The notes beneath the pieces were generated by a model. That model saw nothing but the letters and a program-made list of their open reading frames with translations, did no database searches and was not told the origin of the DNA. A program made the position numbers and the translations under genes. From DASRHY01 sp046765875 (lineage in GTDB: Bacteria > Actinomycetota > Actinomycetes > Propionibacteriales > Kribbellaceae), in the NCBI GenBank assembly GCA_046765875.1, contig JBKPSJ010000151.1, forward strand, positions 1-43,386: a stretch of 43,386 nt of DNA, in the 5' to 3' direction. Below, piece by piece: positions 30,773 through 38,533 of this stretch. How positions within the stretch are numbered: the first letter of the stretch is position 1; every line of letters starts with the position of its first letter.

Positions 30773-31995
30773 GGCTCGCCCTCCGCGTTGATCGGTAGCC
30801 GGGCCTCGACGCGGAAACCCCGTACTGGCCGTGGTCCGGCGGCGAACAATCCGCCCATCGCGGTCACCCGCTCCCGCATCCCGACTATGCCGAGGCCCGG
30901 GCGGCCGTCGGGCACCCGATCGCGCCCGGCGCCGTCGTCGACGATCTCCAGAACGAGCTGGTCGTCGTCGTACCGCACCAGGACCGCGGCAGCCGCCGGG
31001 TGCCCGGCGTGCTTGACGACGTTGGTCAGCGCCTCCTGGACCACCCGGTACGCGACCAGGTCGAGGCTCCTGGACAGAGGCCGGCAGCGGCCCTCCACGG
31101 TGACCGACACGTCCGCGCCCGCCTGGCGCATCGTCTCGGCGAGCTCGTCCAGGTTCGCCAGGCCGAGTGGTGGATCCAGCTCGGCGGAGCTGTCGCCGCC
31201 CTGGCGCAGCACACCCAATAGTTGCCGCATCTCGCGGCTGGCATCGCGGCTGGTCGTCTCGATCGTCGCCAGCGCCCGCATCGCGACGTCCGGGTGCTGG
31301 GGCAGGGCAAGCCGGCCGGTGCTCGACTGGATGGCGATCGTGGTGAGGCTGTGTGCGACGAGGTCGTGGAGTTCGCGCGCGATCCGCAGCCGTTCCTCGG
31401 CGGCAGCCTGGCGGGACAGCGCCTCGCGCTCGCGCTCGAGGAACTCCGCGCGATCCCGGAGCGCGGCGCTGCGGTTCCTGCGGTCCGCGACGACGAAACC
31501 CACGATGCCCACGACCAGGGTCACGACGACCATCGGCAGTGCGTCCTCCAACCGCAGGCCGTCGCGACCGACTTGGGCGAGCTCGAGCGCCGACACGAGA
31601 ACGGTCGCGGCCACCGCGCCGGCCTCGGCCGTACGCCGGGTCGCGTGCACGATCGCCGAGTACAGGGCGACCCATAGCCCGAACGGCGCCGATGGCCCGA
31701 ACACACCCTGAGATAGCACCCAGGCCGCGGAGACCACAGCCAGCACCACGGCGGGACGCCGTCGTCGCCACAGCAGCGGAATGCTCTGGAGGAGCACGAC
31801 GCCGAACCACACCGCGCCCAGCAGGATCGACGTGCGCTGTTCCGGCTCGCCGGTACCGATCCGCGGGTTGAGCAGGTGGAGCAGCGCCACCGCCGTGACC
31901 AGCAGCCAGTCACCAAGCGGGCGGATCCGTCCGGACCGGTCCCGGTCACGGGAGCGAGCCACACCGGCAGTGTCCTGCATGACCTCATGGTGCAT
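30769..31995 (-). CDS. NarL-type sensor histidine kinase (HisKA_3)
   Basis: A 408-residue membrane kinase. About five hydrophobic helices span residues 28-170. A coiled linker follows, then the HisKA_3 dimerisation helix with the phospho-acceptor H210 in RELHDLVAHSL, and a HATPase domain (VQEALTNVVKHA N-box, DDGAG G1 and GLGIVGMRERV G2). There is no large extracellular sensor, so a membrane-borne or cell-envelope signal (as in antibiotic-sensing intramembrane kinases) is plausible. Start ATG 31995 or ATG 31980; neither has a strong Shine-Dalgarno. Confidence 0.92.
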   Translation of the reverse strand: MHHEVMQDTAGVARSRDRDRSGRIRPLGDWLLVTAVALLHLLNPRIGTGEPEQRTSILLGAVWFGVVLLQSIPLLWRRRRPAVVLAVVSAAWVLSQGVFGPSAPFGLWVALYSAIVHATRRTAEAGAVAATVLVSALELAQVGRDGLRLEDALPMVVVTLVVGIVGFVVADRRNRSAALRDRAEFLEREREALSRQAAAEERLRIARELHDLVAHSLTTIAIQSSTGRLALPQHPDVAMRALATIETTSRDASREMRQLLGVLRQGGDSSAELDPPLGLANLDELAETMRQAGADVSVTVEGRCRPLSRSLDLVAYRVVQEALTNVVKHAGHPAAAAVLVRYDDDQLVLEIVDDGAGRDRVPDGRPGLGIVGMRERVTAMGGLFAAGPRPVRGFRVEARLPINAEGEP

Positions 31996-32263
31996 CCGCC
32001 TCGTCGATCGTGGTGCCGTTGGCGCTCAAGAGTTGCGCTGCGCACCGCACCGTCATTGCCGGCCGACGAATGGCCGGCCGGCACCCTGCGACGTCGTGAG
32101 TGTCGGCCAGTGTGGGTGTTGTGGCTGTTCGCGGTTGAAGGTTCGGTCGATACTCGGGCCGTGGAGCGTGCCTCGATGACCCGGACTGCAGGCGGCATGG
32201 ACGGCATGGATCCGGCAGCCCGCGGGCGTCCCGCCGGATTGCCTGAGCCGTGAGTTGCGGCCA
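31996..32263. other. Intergenic region upstream of kinase and RNA-ligase-like gene
   Basis: 268 bp between divergent genes. It must hold the promoter of the kinase/regulator unit. No clear palindrome, RNA structure or ORF is seen. Confidence 0.4.
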
Positions 32264-32788
32264 ATGGCTCTCGCGGTGTGTCTGTTCCTGGACGCCCGGT
32301 CCGACCGGGCGGTGCGTAAATTATGGGACCGGCTCGAGGACCTCGGCGTACCGACGCTGCGATCGCACACGCATGGCCGGCATCTGCCGCACCTGTCTTT
32401 CGCAGCCCTCAGGCAATGGCGGCTCGACGACGTCCGGCAGGCGGTCGAGTCGTTGCCAGACGCGGGCCCGCTGGACCTGCATTTCGATGCCCTCGGCACC
32501 TTTCGGCGCGGCCGGGCATGGTTGATCCCGGCGGTCACCAGCGGCGTGCTGCGCCGTCAGGAGGAGATCGTCGCCGCTCTCGGCGGTACCGGAGCTGACC
32601 TGCACCGGAACTATGTGCCGGGCGTGTGGGTGCCGCACGTCACGGTCGCGCCGCGGGTGCCCCTCGCGGCATTGCCGGTCCTGGCCGCGGCGGTGTACGA
32701 GGTCCTGCCGCTGCGGGCGACCGCGGATCGGGCTGGACTGGTCGACAGCCGTACGGGCCAGGTCTGGCCGCTCGCCCATGTCCCGTGA
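32264..32788 (+). CDS. 2'-5' RNA ligase-family protein
   Basis: A 174-residue 2H phosphoesterase-like protein. Two HxS/T-type motifs are visible: HLSFA near the N-terminal third and HVTVA in the C-terminal half, the catalytic signature of the 2'-5' RNA ligase / cyclic phosphodiesterase superfamily. ATG 32264 gives MALAVCLFLD; TTG 32255 would add three residues. Its substrate (tRNA ends, cyclic nucleotides) is unknown. It is the last gene before the right att-like copy. Confidence 0.85.
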   Translation: MALAVCLFLDARSDRAVRKLWDRLEDLGVPTLRSHTHGRHLPHLSFAALRQWRLDDVRQAVESLPDAGPLDLHFDALGTFRRGRAWLIPAVTSGVLRRQEEIVAALGGTGADLHRNYVPGVWVPHVTVAPRVPLAALPVLAAAVYEVLPLRATADRAGLVDSRTGQVWPLAHVP

Positions 32789-32821
32789 GTCTCGACTGCG
32801 GGCGCTAGTCGGGCTGCGGTG

Positions 32822-32879
32822 ATCCTGCCCCCGCTACCGATCCGAAGGCTCGGACCAGACGGTCCCGGCCCTCGGTATG
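32822..32879. repeat. Right copy of 58-bp att-like direct repeat (attR candidate)
   Basis: Ungapped partial copy of 27125-27182 at an offset of 5,697 bp. It contains the 17-bp identical core ATCCTGCCCCCGCTACC (32822-32838) and a degenerate version of the tRNA terminator with the same 15-4-15 layout (32842-32875). Upstream of 32822 no tRNA body is present, so this is not a second tRNA gene. Confidence 0.65.
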
Positions 32880-32909
32880 TGTCGAGCGGTGACCTGCATC
32901 GCAGCTGTG

Positions 32910-32937
32910 TTGACTGCTCGGCGAAGATGGGGAGGAT
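32910..32937 (+). promoter_or_regulatory. Candidate promoter of terC
   Basis: TTGACT (32910-32915), a 16-bp spacer and GAGGAT (32932-32937). The -10 is one base away from TAGGAT. Confidence 0.45.
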
Positions 32938-32975
32938 TACCGATCGGGGTCGCCTGAAGGAGGACGCGTAACTTC

Positions 32976-33944
32976 GTGCCCGGAACTGCCTCGTCCTTGG
33001 TCTGGACCCTGACCGTGCTCGGGCTGATCGGGATCATCGTGGCCGATCTGGCCATATTGGGACGACGGCGGCAATCGGTTTCCAGCCGCGACGCGCTCAC
33101 GTGGGTTGGGATCTACGTCGGACTCGCGGTCGCGTTCGGCATCGCGCTGGCGGCATTCGCCAGCCCCGAGACGGGGCGGCAGTTCGCCGCGGGGTATGTG
33201 ACCGAGTACAGCCTCAGCGTCGACAACCTGTTCGTCTTCATGGTGATCATGGCGCGCTTCGAAGTTCCCGACGTCGCGCGTGATCGGGTCTTGTTCATCG
33301 GCATCGCGTTGTCGTTGGTGTTGCGTGCGGTGTGTATCGCGGCTGGGGCGGCCGCGCTGGCCGCGTTCTCGTGGACGTTCTTCGTGTTCGGGGCGCTGCT
33401 GATCTACACCGCGGTCACCTTGCTCAGAGACTCCAACGACGAGGGGTTCGAGGAGTACGCGCTGGTGCGGGCGTTCCGGCTTGTGGTCCCGTCTGTGCCG
33501 AGCTATCACGGCACAGCGATGACGGTGCGGGTAGCGGGGAGGCGGTTGTTCACCCCGCTGGTGTTTGTGATCGCCACCATCAGCCTGGCCAACGTGCTGT
33601 TCGCGCTGGACTCGATCCCGGCGATCTTCGGGCTGACCCAGGACCCGTACGTGGTGTTTGCGGCCAATGCGTTGGCCCTGATGGGTCTGCGCCAGTTGTA
33701 CTTCCTGGTCGCGGGCCTGCTCGAGCGGATCGTCTACCTCAACACCGGGCTGGCCGTGATCCTCGCCTTCATCGGGATCAAGCTGCTGCTCGAGGCGCTA
33801 CACGCCGTCCATGTCGAGCACTTCGGCGCGGTCGACGTGCCGAGGGTGACCACCACCGAATCGCTGATCGTCATCGCCGGCACGCTCGCGGTCACCCTCC
33901 TTGCCAGCCACTTCGCACGACGCTCGGACGGGGAAGCCGCCTAG
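32976..33944 (+). CDS. TerC/Alx-family integral membrane protein
   Basis: A 322-residue protein with about nine hydrophobic helices and the family motifs SVDNLFVFMVI and ANVLFALDSIPAIFG, whose Asp residues are the conserved membrane-embedded acids of the family. TerC/Alx proteins are linked to manganese export or metal loading of exported proteins and, historically, to tellurite resistance. GTG 32976 follows AAGGAGG with a long 12-base spacer. No manganese riboswitch was recognised upstream. Confidence 0.9.
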   Translation: MPGTASSLVWTLTVLGLIGIIVADLAILGRRRQSVSSRDALTWVGIYVGLAVAFGIALAAFASPETGRQFAAGYVTEYSLSVDNLFVFMVIMARFEVPDVARDRVLFIGIALSLVLRAVCIAAGAAALAAFSWTFFVFGALLIYTAVTLLRDSNDEGFEEYALVRAFRLVVPSVPSYHGTAMTVRVAGRRLFTPLVFVIATISLANVLFALDSIPAIFGLTQDPYVVFAANALALMGLRQLYFLVAGLLERIVYLNTGLAVILAFIGIKLLLEALHAVHVEHFGAVDVPRVTTTESLIVIAGTLAVTLLASHFARRSDGEAA

Positions 33945-34093
33945 GGGCCGAGGGGCGGTCCTCGGCCAGCCGACGAGGGCCAACACGCCGACCGACAGAT
34001 AACCCGGACCAAGCATCGCCGACACTGGCGCGAACGGCCGCGACGTACAACGCTCACTATAGGAACCAATCCGGCTGCGACGAGGTGAGAGCG

Positions 34094-34366
34094 ATGGCAG
34101 CGACCCGGCACTGGACGGTCGACATCGTGATCGACGAGCGGGAGGACGAAAGGACCACGCATGCAGAGGCACGGCTCAGCGCCGGCGACGAGCAGCTGAC
34201 CGGGCGCGGAACCGCCTACCGGCACCCCGATGACGTCGAGGTGCCCCGGATCGGCGACGAGCTCGCGGCAGCGCGGGCGCTGTCGGAGCTGGCGCACCGG
34301 TTGGTGCTGACCGCCGCCGAGGACATCGAGCAGGTGACTCACCAGCCCTCCCATCTGCGCGACTGA
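34094..34366 (+). CDS. DUF1876 domain protein
   Basis: A 90-residue protein with WTVDIVIDE at the N terminus and the DUF1876 core VPRIGDELAAARALSELAHRL (quoted core ends at RL) near the C terminus. It is a small actinobacterial family with a dsRBD-like alpha/beta fold and unknown role, often near stress or universal-stress genes. ATG 34094 follows GAGGTGAGA. Confidence 0.88.
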   Translation: MAATRHWTVDIVIDEREDERTTHAEARLSAGDEQLTGRGTAYRHPDDVEVPRIGDELAAARALSELAHRLVLTAAEDIEQVTHQPSHLRD

Positions 34367-34415
34367 GCCGGACTGGGGAGCTCGCCCGGCCGAGGGTTGC
34401 GCGTAGCGTGAGCGG

Positions 34416-34805
34416 GTGGACCGCATCGGCTACGTGATCCTGTACGTGTCCGACCTGGACGTGTCTATCGCGTTCTACCGCGACGTGGTCGGCCTGCCAT
34501 ACCGATTCACCGACGCGGGGTATGCCGAGTTCGGCACCGAGGGCACCCGGTTCGCCCTGTACGAGCGACGGCGTGCCGAATGGTTGACCGAGCATCCGGT
34601 GCGGCCCGGGCCGGCCGCGGAGATCGTGCTAGTCGTGGACGACGTCGATGCCTGCGCTCATCGCCTGGCGGCCGCGGGCGCCGCTGTCCTGAGCGGTCCG
34701 GCGGACCGGCCATGGGGCCACCGGACCGTACATATCGCGGACCCGGACGGCTTCGTCGTCGAGTTCGCGCAGGAGATTCCCCGTCAGCGATCCCGGCGTA
34801 TCTGA
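34416..34805 (+). CDS. VOC (glyoxalase-like) protein
   Basis: A 129-residue single-chain VOC protein with paired beta-alpha-beta-beta-beta units: GYVILYVSDLDVSIAFYRDVVGL at the start (shown in part) and IADPDGFVVEFAQ near the end. The last Glu is in the position of the usual metal ligand. The reaction is not predictable. GTG 34416 has no Shine-Dalgarno, but TAGCGT (34404-34409) ends six bases upstream, indicating a leaderless start. The 3' end overlaps the convergent MFS gene by 22 bp. Confidence 0.85.
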   Translation: MDRIGYVILYVSDLDVSIAFYRDVVGLPYRFTDAGYAEFGTEGTRFALYERRRAEWLTEHPVRPGPAAEIVLVVDDVDACAHRLAAAGAAVLSGPADRPWGHRTVHIADPDGFVVEFAQEIPRQRSRRI

Positions 34806-36280
34806 TCAACGCCAAGCGGTTCAGCCAGGCTGGTTTGGGGTTCCGGCGGGTGTTGAGGACGGCGGATGAGGATGACGGCGACCAGAGCTCCCGCGAGGGC
34901 GATCAGCGCGGCGACTCGCAGACCCGCCTGGAAGCCGTTCACGAACGCAACCGGCCGTGAATCGCCCCTGGCCAGGGAGTCGGTGAGCACGTGCGCGACG
35001 ATCGCACCCATCAGCGCGATGCCGACCGAGCCGCCGATCTGGCGCATCGAGTTGAGTACGGCAGACCCAACACCGGCTTTGTTCACCGGTACGGACGCCA
35101 TCGCCGCCGCGGTCGTGGGTGCCATCGACATAGCCATCCCGACGCCACCGCAGAGGAGGCCAGGCAGCAGATCGGTGAACGTCGCGCCGATACCGAGTCG
35201 CGAGAACAGACCGAGCGACACCGCGACGATGGTCAGTCCGGCGCCGACGATCCACCGCGCGCCGACGGTATCCGACAGCCGGCCGGCCTGTGGCGCCACG
35301 AGGATGATCAGCACCGTCAGCGGCAGGAACGTCAGCCCGGCCTTCACCGGCGAGTAACCGAGGATCTGCTGCATGTAGAGCGAGACGAAGAAGAACACGC
35401 CGAACATCGCCAGCGCGATCAGCAGCATTGCCAGGTTCGCGCCGGTGAACGTCGGGTTGCGGAACAGGTGCAGGTCCAGCATCGGCACCCGCGAGCGCAT
35501 CTCGATGACCACGAACGCCACGAGCCCGATCGCGGCGACTGCGAAGGCACCGAGGATCCGGGCCGACGTCCAGCCATACGTGTTCGCCTGGATCAGTCCG
35601 TACGTCAGCGCGAACAGGCCGACTCCGGACGAGACCAGCCCCGGTACGTCGACTCGCTGCTCCTCGGATTCGTCGCGCGACTCGTCGATGAACAGGTAGC
35701 TCGCCACGACGGCCAGCACACCCACCGGCACGTTGATGAAGAAGATCCAGCCCCAGCCGACATGCTCGGTCAGCAGGCCGCCGATCAGCGGGCCGAGCGC
35801 CAGAGCGAGCGCCGACACCCCGGCCCACAGGCCGATCGCCCGGCCGCGTTCGCGAGGCGGGAAGGCCGCCGCGATGATACTCAGCGTCGCCGGGTTCATC
35901 ATCGCCGCGCCGACGCCCTGCAGGATCCGCCAGGCGATCAGCAGCCCAGGCGAACTGGCCAGTCCGCACAGCAGCGACGAGACGGTGAACACGACGAGCC
36001 CGGCCACGAAGATCCGCCGCCGCCCGAGCAGGTCGGCGAGCTTGCCGCCTGTCAGCATGAACGCCGCGAACGTCAGCGCGTAACCGGTCACGACCCACTC
36101 GAGCTCCTCCAGCGAGAGCCCGAGCTCGCGCTGGATCGTGGGCAGCGCCACGTTCACGACGGTGTTGTCGAGCATGATCATGAACAGCCCGAATGACACC
36201 GCTCCGAGCGTCCACCACTTCCGGTTCTCGCCGCCGAAGTGACTGAGCTGTGCCTTCTGGAACACGGTGGGTACCTGCAT
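34784..36280 (-). CDS. MFS drug exporter, DHA2 (EmrB/QacA) family
   Basis: A 498-residue transporter with about 14 hydrophobic helices. Early motif D1 is MLDNTVVNVALP; motif A is LADLLGRRRIF in the first cytoplasmic loop; the motif C-like region is LALGPLIGGLL. DHA2 exporters use proton motive force to expel drugs or lipids. ATG 36280 follows GGGAGGA with a seven-base spacer. No regulator is adjacent. Confidence 0.92.
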   Translation of the reverse strand: MQVPTVFQKAQLSHFGGENRKWWTLGAVSFGLFMIMLDNTVVNVALPTIQRELGLSLEELEWVVTGYALTFAAFMLTGGKLADLLGRRRIFVAGLVVFTVSSLLCGLASSPGLLIAWRILQGVGAAMMNPATLSIIAAAFPPRERGRAIGLWAGVSALALALGPLIGGLLTEHVGWGWIFFINVPVGVLAVVASYLFIDESRDESEEQRVDVPGLVSSGVGLFALTYGLIQANTYGWTSARILGAFAVAAIGLVAFVVIEMRSRVPMLDLHLFRNPTFTGANLAMLLIALAMFGVFFFVSLYMQQILGYSPVKAGLTFLPLTVLIILVAPQAGRLSDTVGARWIVGAGLTIVAVSLGLFSRLGIGATFTDLLPGLLCGGVGMAMSMAPTTAAAMASVPVNKAGVGSAVLNSMRQIGGSVGIALMGAIVAHVLTDSLARGDSRPVAFVNGFQAGLRVAALIALAGALVAVILIRRPQHPPEPQTSLAEPLGVDQIRRDR

Positions 36281-36421
36281 GTCCGATTCCTCCCCGGCGT
36301 CTGGACCGCCGCGTCTCAACGGTCCCAGGCTCCGCGCTCCACGGTAGCCCTGCCCATGGACAAATCGTCAGCGAGTTCCATCAGCCCCATCGCCCGAGGA
36401 GATCGCACAACGTGGCAACGA

Positions 36422-37690
36422 TCAGGGAAGCCCCGCCAGGATCCGTTTCGCGTGGTCTCCGAGCGCATCTCCGGTGCGTTCGGCAACCTCATCTGCTCCC
36501 GGCGCACCGGCGACTGTGGTCAGCGCCTCCGCGAACGCCACGGGAAAGTCAGTCGCGAGCTGGGCTGCCCGGGCGCACAGAGCTTCGTCGGGCAGCCCAA
36601 GTGTCTTGGCGGCCCTGGCCCATTGGCGTGGCCCGATTCGTGACACGCGACGTTGGCCTCCTACCGACAGGGCGATGCTCCGGTCGACGTCTGCCGGGCC
36701 GTACACGAGACCGGTGGCAAGGTCGTAGAGCGGTGCGATCCACGTTCTTTCGGGCGTACGAAGCATGGAGATGTTCTTGGCATGCCCGTCAGGGGCTCCT
36801 GCGACGAGATTGATGATGAGGAAATCCGCCAGAGCGAGGCGGTCATCATCGAGGCTGGTGGACTGCTGGCGCACGAGTCGCGTCATGTCTGCGAGAGATG
36901 GTCCGCCACGTGACTCGTACTTGTTCTGCGGCAGTCGGCCCAACGCTTGACACATATCCTCTTGGTGGAATCTGTGAACTGTTCCGTCCAGTTCCGAAAG
37001 GTGGCGATCGAAGCGGTCTATCACTATCGCCCAATGGTCGTCGAACTGCATGAGCCGAGTCGTTGCGACATCCACCCCGACGGCCGCCGCAGCAGTCATC
37101 GTGACGTGTTCGACAAGCGCTTGATGGTGAAGGCGCCGGATGCCTGGCTTGAGGATATGAGTCGTCGCTGCTGCGCCGTGCGCTTCGTGCCAACCGTCAT
37201 CACGCCATGCCAGCGCGAACTTCTCCTGCTGCCCGCCCAGTGACCAGTGCTCGTTCGGCATGGTCCAAGAAGCGGGTTCGTTGATCAGCAGCCGGAGGCG
37301 TGCAGCGATGTCGGGATCGGACATGGGCCTGTAATCGCCGGCACGGTCAAGGAGCGATGCGATCTCCTCCGGTCGGCAGAACTGGACTGCCCCTGGGCAT
37401 TCCCAACCCATGGCAGCGAGCATCCCGAAGGCGTCGTCGGGAGGAGTGTTCAAGCGCTGCGCCCACAGATCCCGGGTCTCGTTGTTCTCCGGTAATAGCC
37501 CCTGAAGGTACGGGGCGACTCGTTCCGGAGGAAACGTCCTGGTTTGTAGGGGCATTCGTGCCGAGAGCGCGACCGCTCCTTCGTCGACGTAAGTACGGTC
37601 ATAGGTGAATGACGGATCATCGGACTCGTCGACGCGCTCGAGATGTCCGATGACCTGGCCGTACAGCACGACCAACAGGCGCTCCGTCAT
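36422..37690 (-). CDS. hipA: HipA-type serine/threonine kinase toxin
   Basis: A 422-residue HipA-like kinase. An N-terminal HipA domain (about 1-105, GQVIGHLERV and LLPEN) is followed by a kinase-like domain with the phosphate-binding loop WSLGGQQEKFAL (S149-x-GGQQEK), K181 (HILKP), catalytic D301-x-H303 (PDGHAKN, N306) and metal-binding D323 (YDLATG). The serine near 150 falls where E. coli HipA is autophosphorylated. Such toxins phosphorylate aminoacyl-tRNA synthetases and induce persistence. ATG 37690 overlaps the antitoxin stop in ATGA. Confidence 0.92.
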   Translation of the reverse strand: MTERLLVVLYGQVIGHLERVDESDDPSFTYDRTYVDEGAVALSARMPLQTRTFPPERVAPYLQGLLPENNETRDLWAQRLNTPPDDAFGMLAAMGWECPGAVQFCRPEEIASLLDRAGDYRPMSDPDIAARLRLLINEPASWTMPNEHWSLGGQQEKFALAWRDDGWHEAHGAAATTHILKPGIRRLHHQALVEHVTMTAAAAVGVDVATTRLMQFDDHWAIVIDRFDRHLSELDGTVHRFHQEDMCQALGRLPQNKYESRGGPSLADMTRLVRQQSTSLDDDRLALADFLIINLVAGAPDGHAKNISMLRTPERTWIAPLYDLATGLVYGPADVDRSIALSVGGQRRVSRIGPRQWARAAKTLGLPDEALCARAAQLATDFPVAFAEALTTVAGAPGADEVAERTGDALGDHAKRILAGLP

Positions 37691-38127
37691 GAGTCCCCCA
37701 TCGAGGCGTCCGCGGTCGCGGCTGGGTCTTCGCTCCCACGATCGTGTCGGTCGGCGGCATGCCTCCACGCCCTTCGGCGTGCCTCGGCGGTGGATTCGTG
37801 GGCCGACAGGAGGGCGCTCAGGCCCGCTCGCCGAGCAGCCGCGGCGGCGCGACCCGTTGGCTTCGTGGTCCGGTCTTCGTCCGTACTCGACGCCGGCCGC
37901 GCTCGCTCGTCCGCGTCTGTGACGGTCAGGGTCAGGTCGAGCGCATTCAGGAGTCGAAGGATCTGTTCCAGTTCGGCCCCGCGGTGACCGGCTTCAAGTC
38001 GTGCCAACCATGACCGCGACACGCCCGCCCGCTCTGCAAGCTCGTGCTGGCTCCACCCATGGCGAGCGCGCGCATCGCGAACCGCTGAACCGAGCTTGGT
38101 CCAGTGATTGATGCTCGTCTCACTCAC
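37687..38127 (-). CDS. hipB: HipB-type XRE antitoxin
   Basis: A 146-residue regulator with an N-terminal XRE helix-turn-helix (WSQHELAERAGVSRSWLARL, about 24-43). It is followed by an Arg/Ala/Glu-rich tail of about 75 residues, longer than the roughly 90-residue E. coli HipB. The tail is probably disordered and could contact the toxin. GTG 38127 follows AAGGCGAG. The stop overlaps the hipA start. Four operator-like 18-mers directly upstream are the expected autoregulatory sites. Confidence 0.9.
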   Translation of the reverse strand: MSETSINHWTKLGSAVRDARARHGWSQHELAERAGVSRSWLARLEAGHRGAELEQILRLLNALDLTLTVTDADERARPASSTDEDRTTKPTGRAAAAARRAGLSALLSAHESTAEARRRAWRHAADRHDRGSEDPAATADASMGDS

Positions 38128-38143
38128 GATCTCGCCTTTCAGG

Positions 38144-38242
38144 AGTCCTCGTTCGTAGACATTCTCCTACTGTCTACGAACGAAGACAAGATCTGGATGT
38201 CCTTGATCAAAGACAATGTGCCGGTGTCTCTGATCGAAGACA
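38144..38242. promoter_or_regulatory. hipBA operator array: four 18-bp sites at 27-bp spacing
   Basis: Sites at 38144-38161, 38171-38188, 38198-38215 and 38225-38242 fit (T/A)GTC-N10-GACA with a semi-palindromic centre (CGTTCG, CGAACG, TGATCA, TGATCG). Starts are exactly 27 bp apart. The first two sites also form a perfect 11-bp inverted repeat (GTTCGTAGACA, 9 bp, TGTCTACGAAC). Confidence 0.8.
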
Positions 38243-38533
38243 ATCCTTAACGAAGGTCCGTCCCCCATAGACGTGGTCAGCCGCCGATGCTGGTGTGTGG
38301 GGGCTTGGACGTGTTGGGTCAGGGAGAGGGTGTTGCCGTCACGGCAGCGCCCGGCCAGAACGGCGCACGGCAGCTGCTTGCCGGGTTGAACCGATCCGGC
38401 CTGCCGTCACGTATCTGCCGTGACAGAAGGGACGACGCTGCGAATCGGCGCTTGAAGACTCGATTCCGGCGACCCAGGCAAAGCGATCAACAGCCGGCCG
38501 ATTGACGGCCGGCTGCTCTGTGTGGGAGGAACG
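38243..38533. other. Leader region of the RTX-like gene
   Basis: About 290 bp between the hipB operators and the RTX-like gene. It contains inverted repeats around 38332-38425 (TGCCGTCACGGCA; GTCACG...CGTGAC) and a 10-bp hairpin (CAGCCGGCC with GGCCGGCTG, 38491-38515) just before the GGGAGG Shine-Dalgarno at 38524. No known riboswitch class was recognised. Confidence 0.4.

Noticed and set aside
32822..32879. Second tRNA gene or tRNA pseudogene
   Set aside because: Only the 3' 17 bases of the tRNA plus the terminator are matched. No D-arm, anticodon arm or 5' acceptor strand is present upstream.
32841..32975. Manganese (yybP-ykoY) riboswitch before terC
   Set aside because: GGGGAGGATTAC recalls the conserved loop, but the second conserved loop and paired stems were not found.
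38144..38242. CRISPR array from four repeats with constant spacing upstream of hipB
   Set aside because: The 18-bp sites with 9-bp gaps are too short and too degenerate for CRISPR repeats and spacers, and no cas gene is present. They fit operators better.
38287..38505. 72-codon ORF upstream of the RTX-like gene
   Set aside because: No Shine-Dalgarno, no domain and Arg/Gln-rich composition. It overlaps leader hairpins.
38395..38533. Cobalamin or cyclic-dinucleotide riboswitch before the RTX-like gene
   Set aside because: Only short fragments resemble a riboswitch core (GCGAATCGGCG). The ordered conserved blocks are missing.
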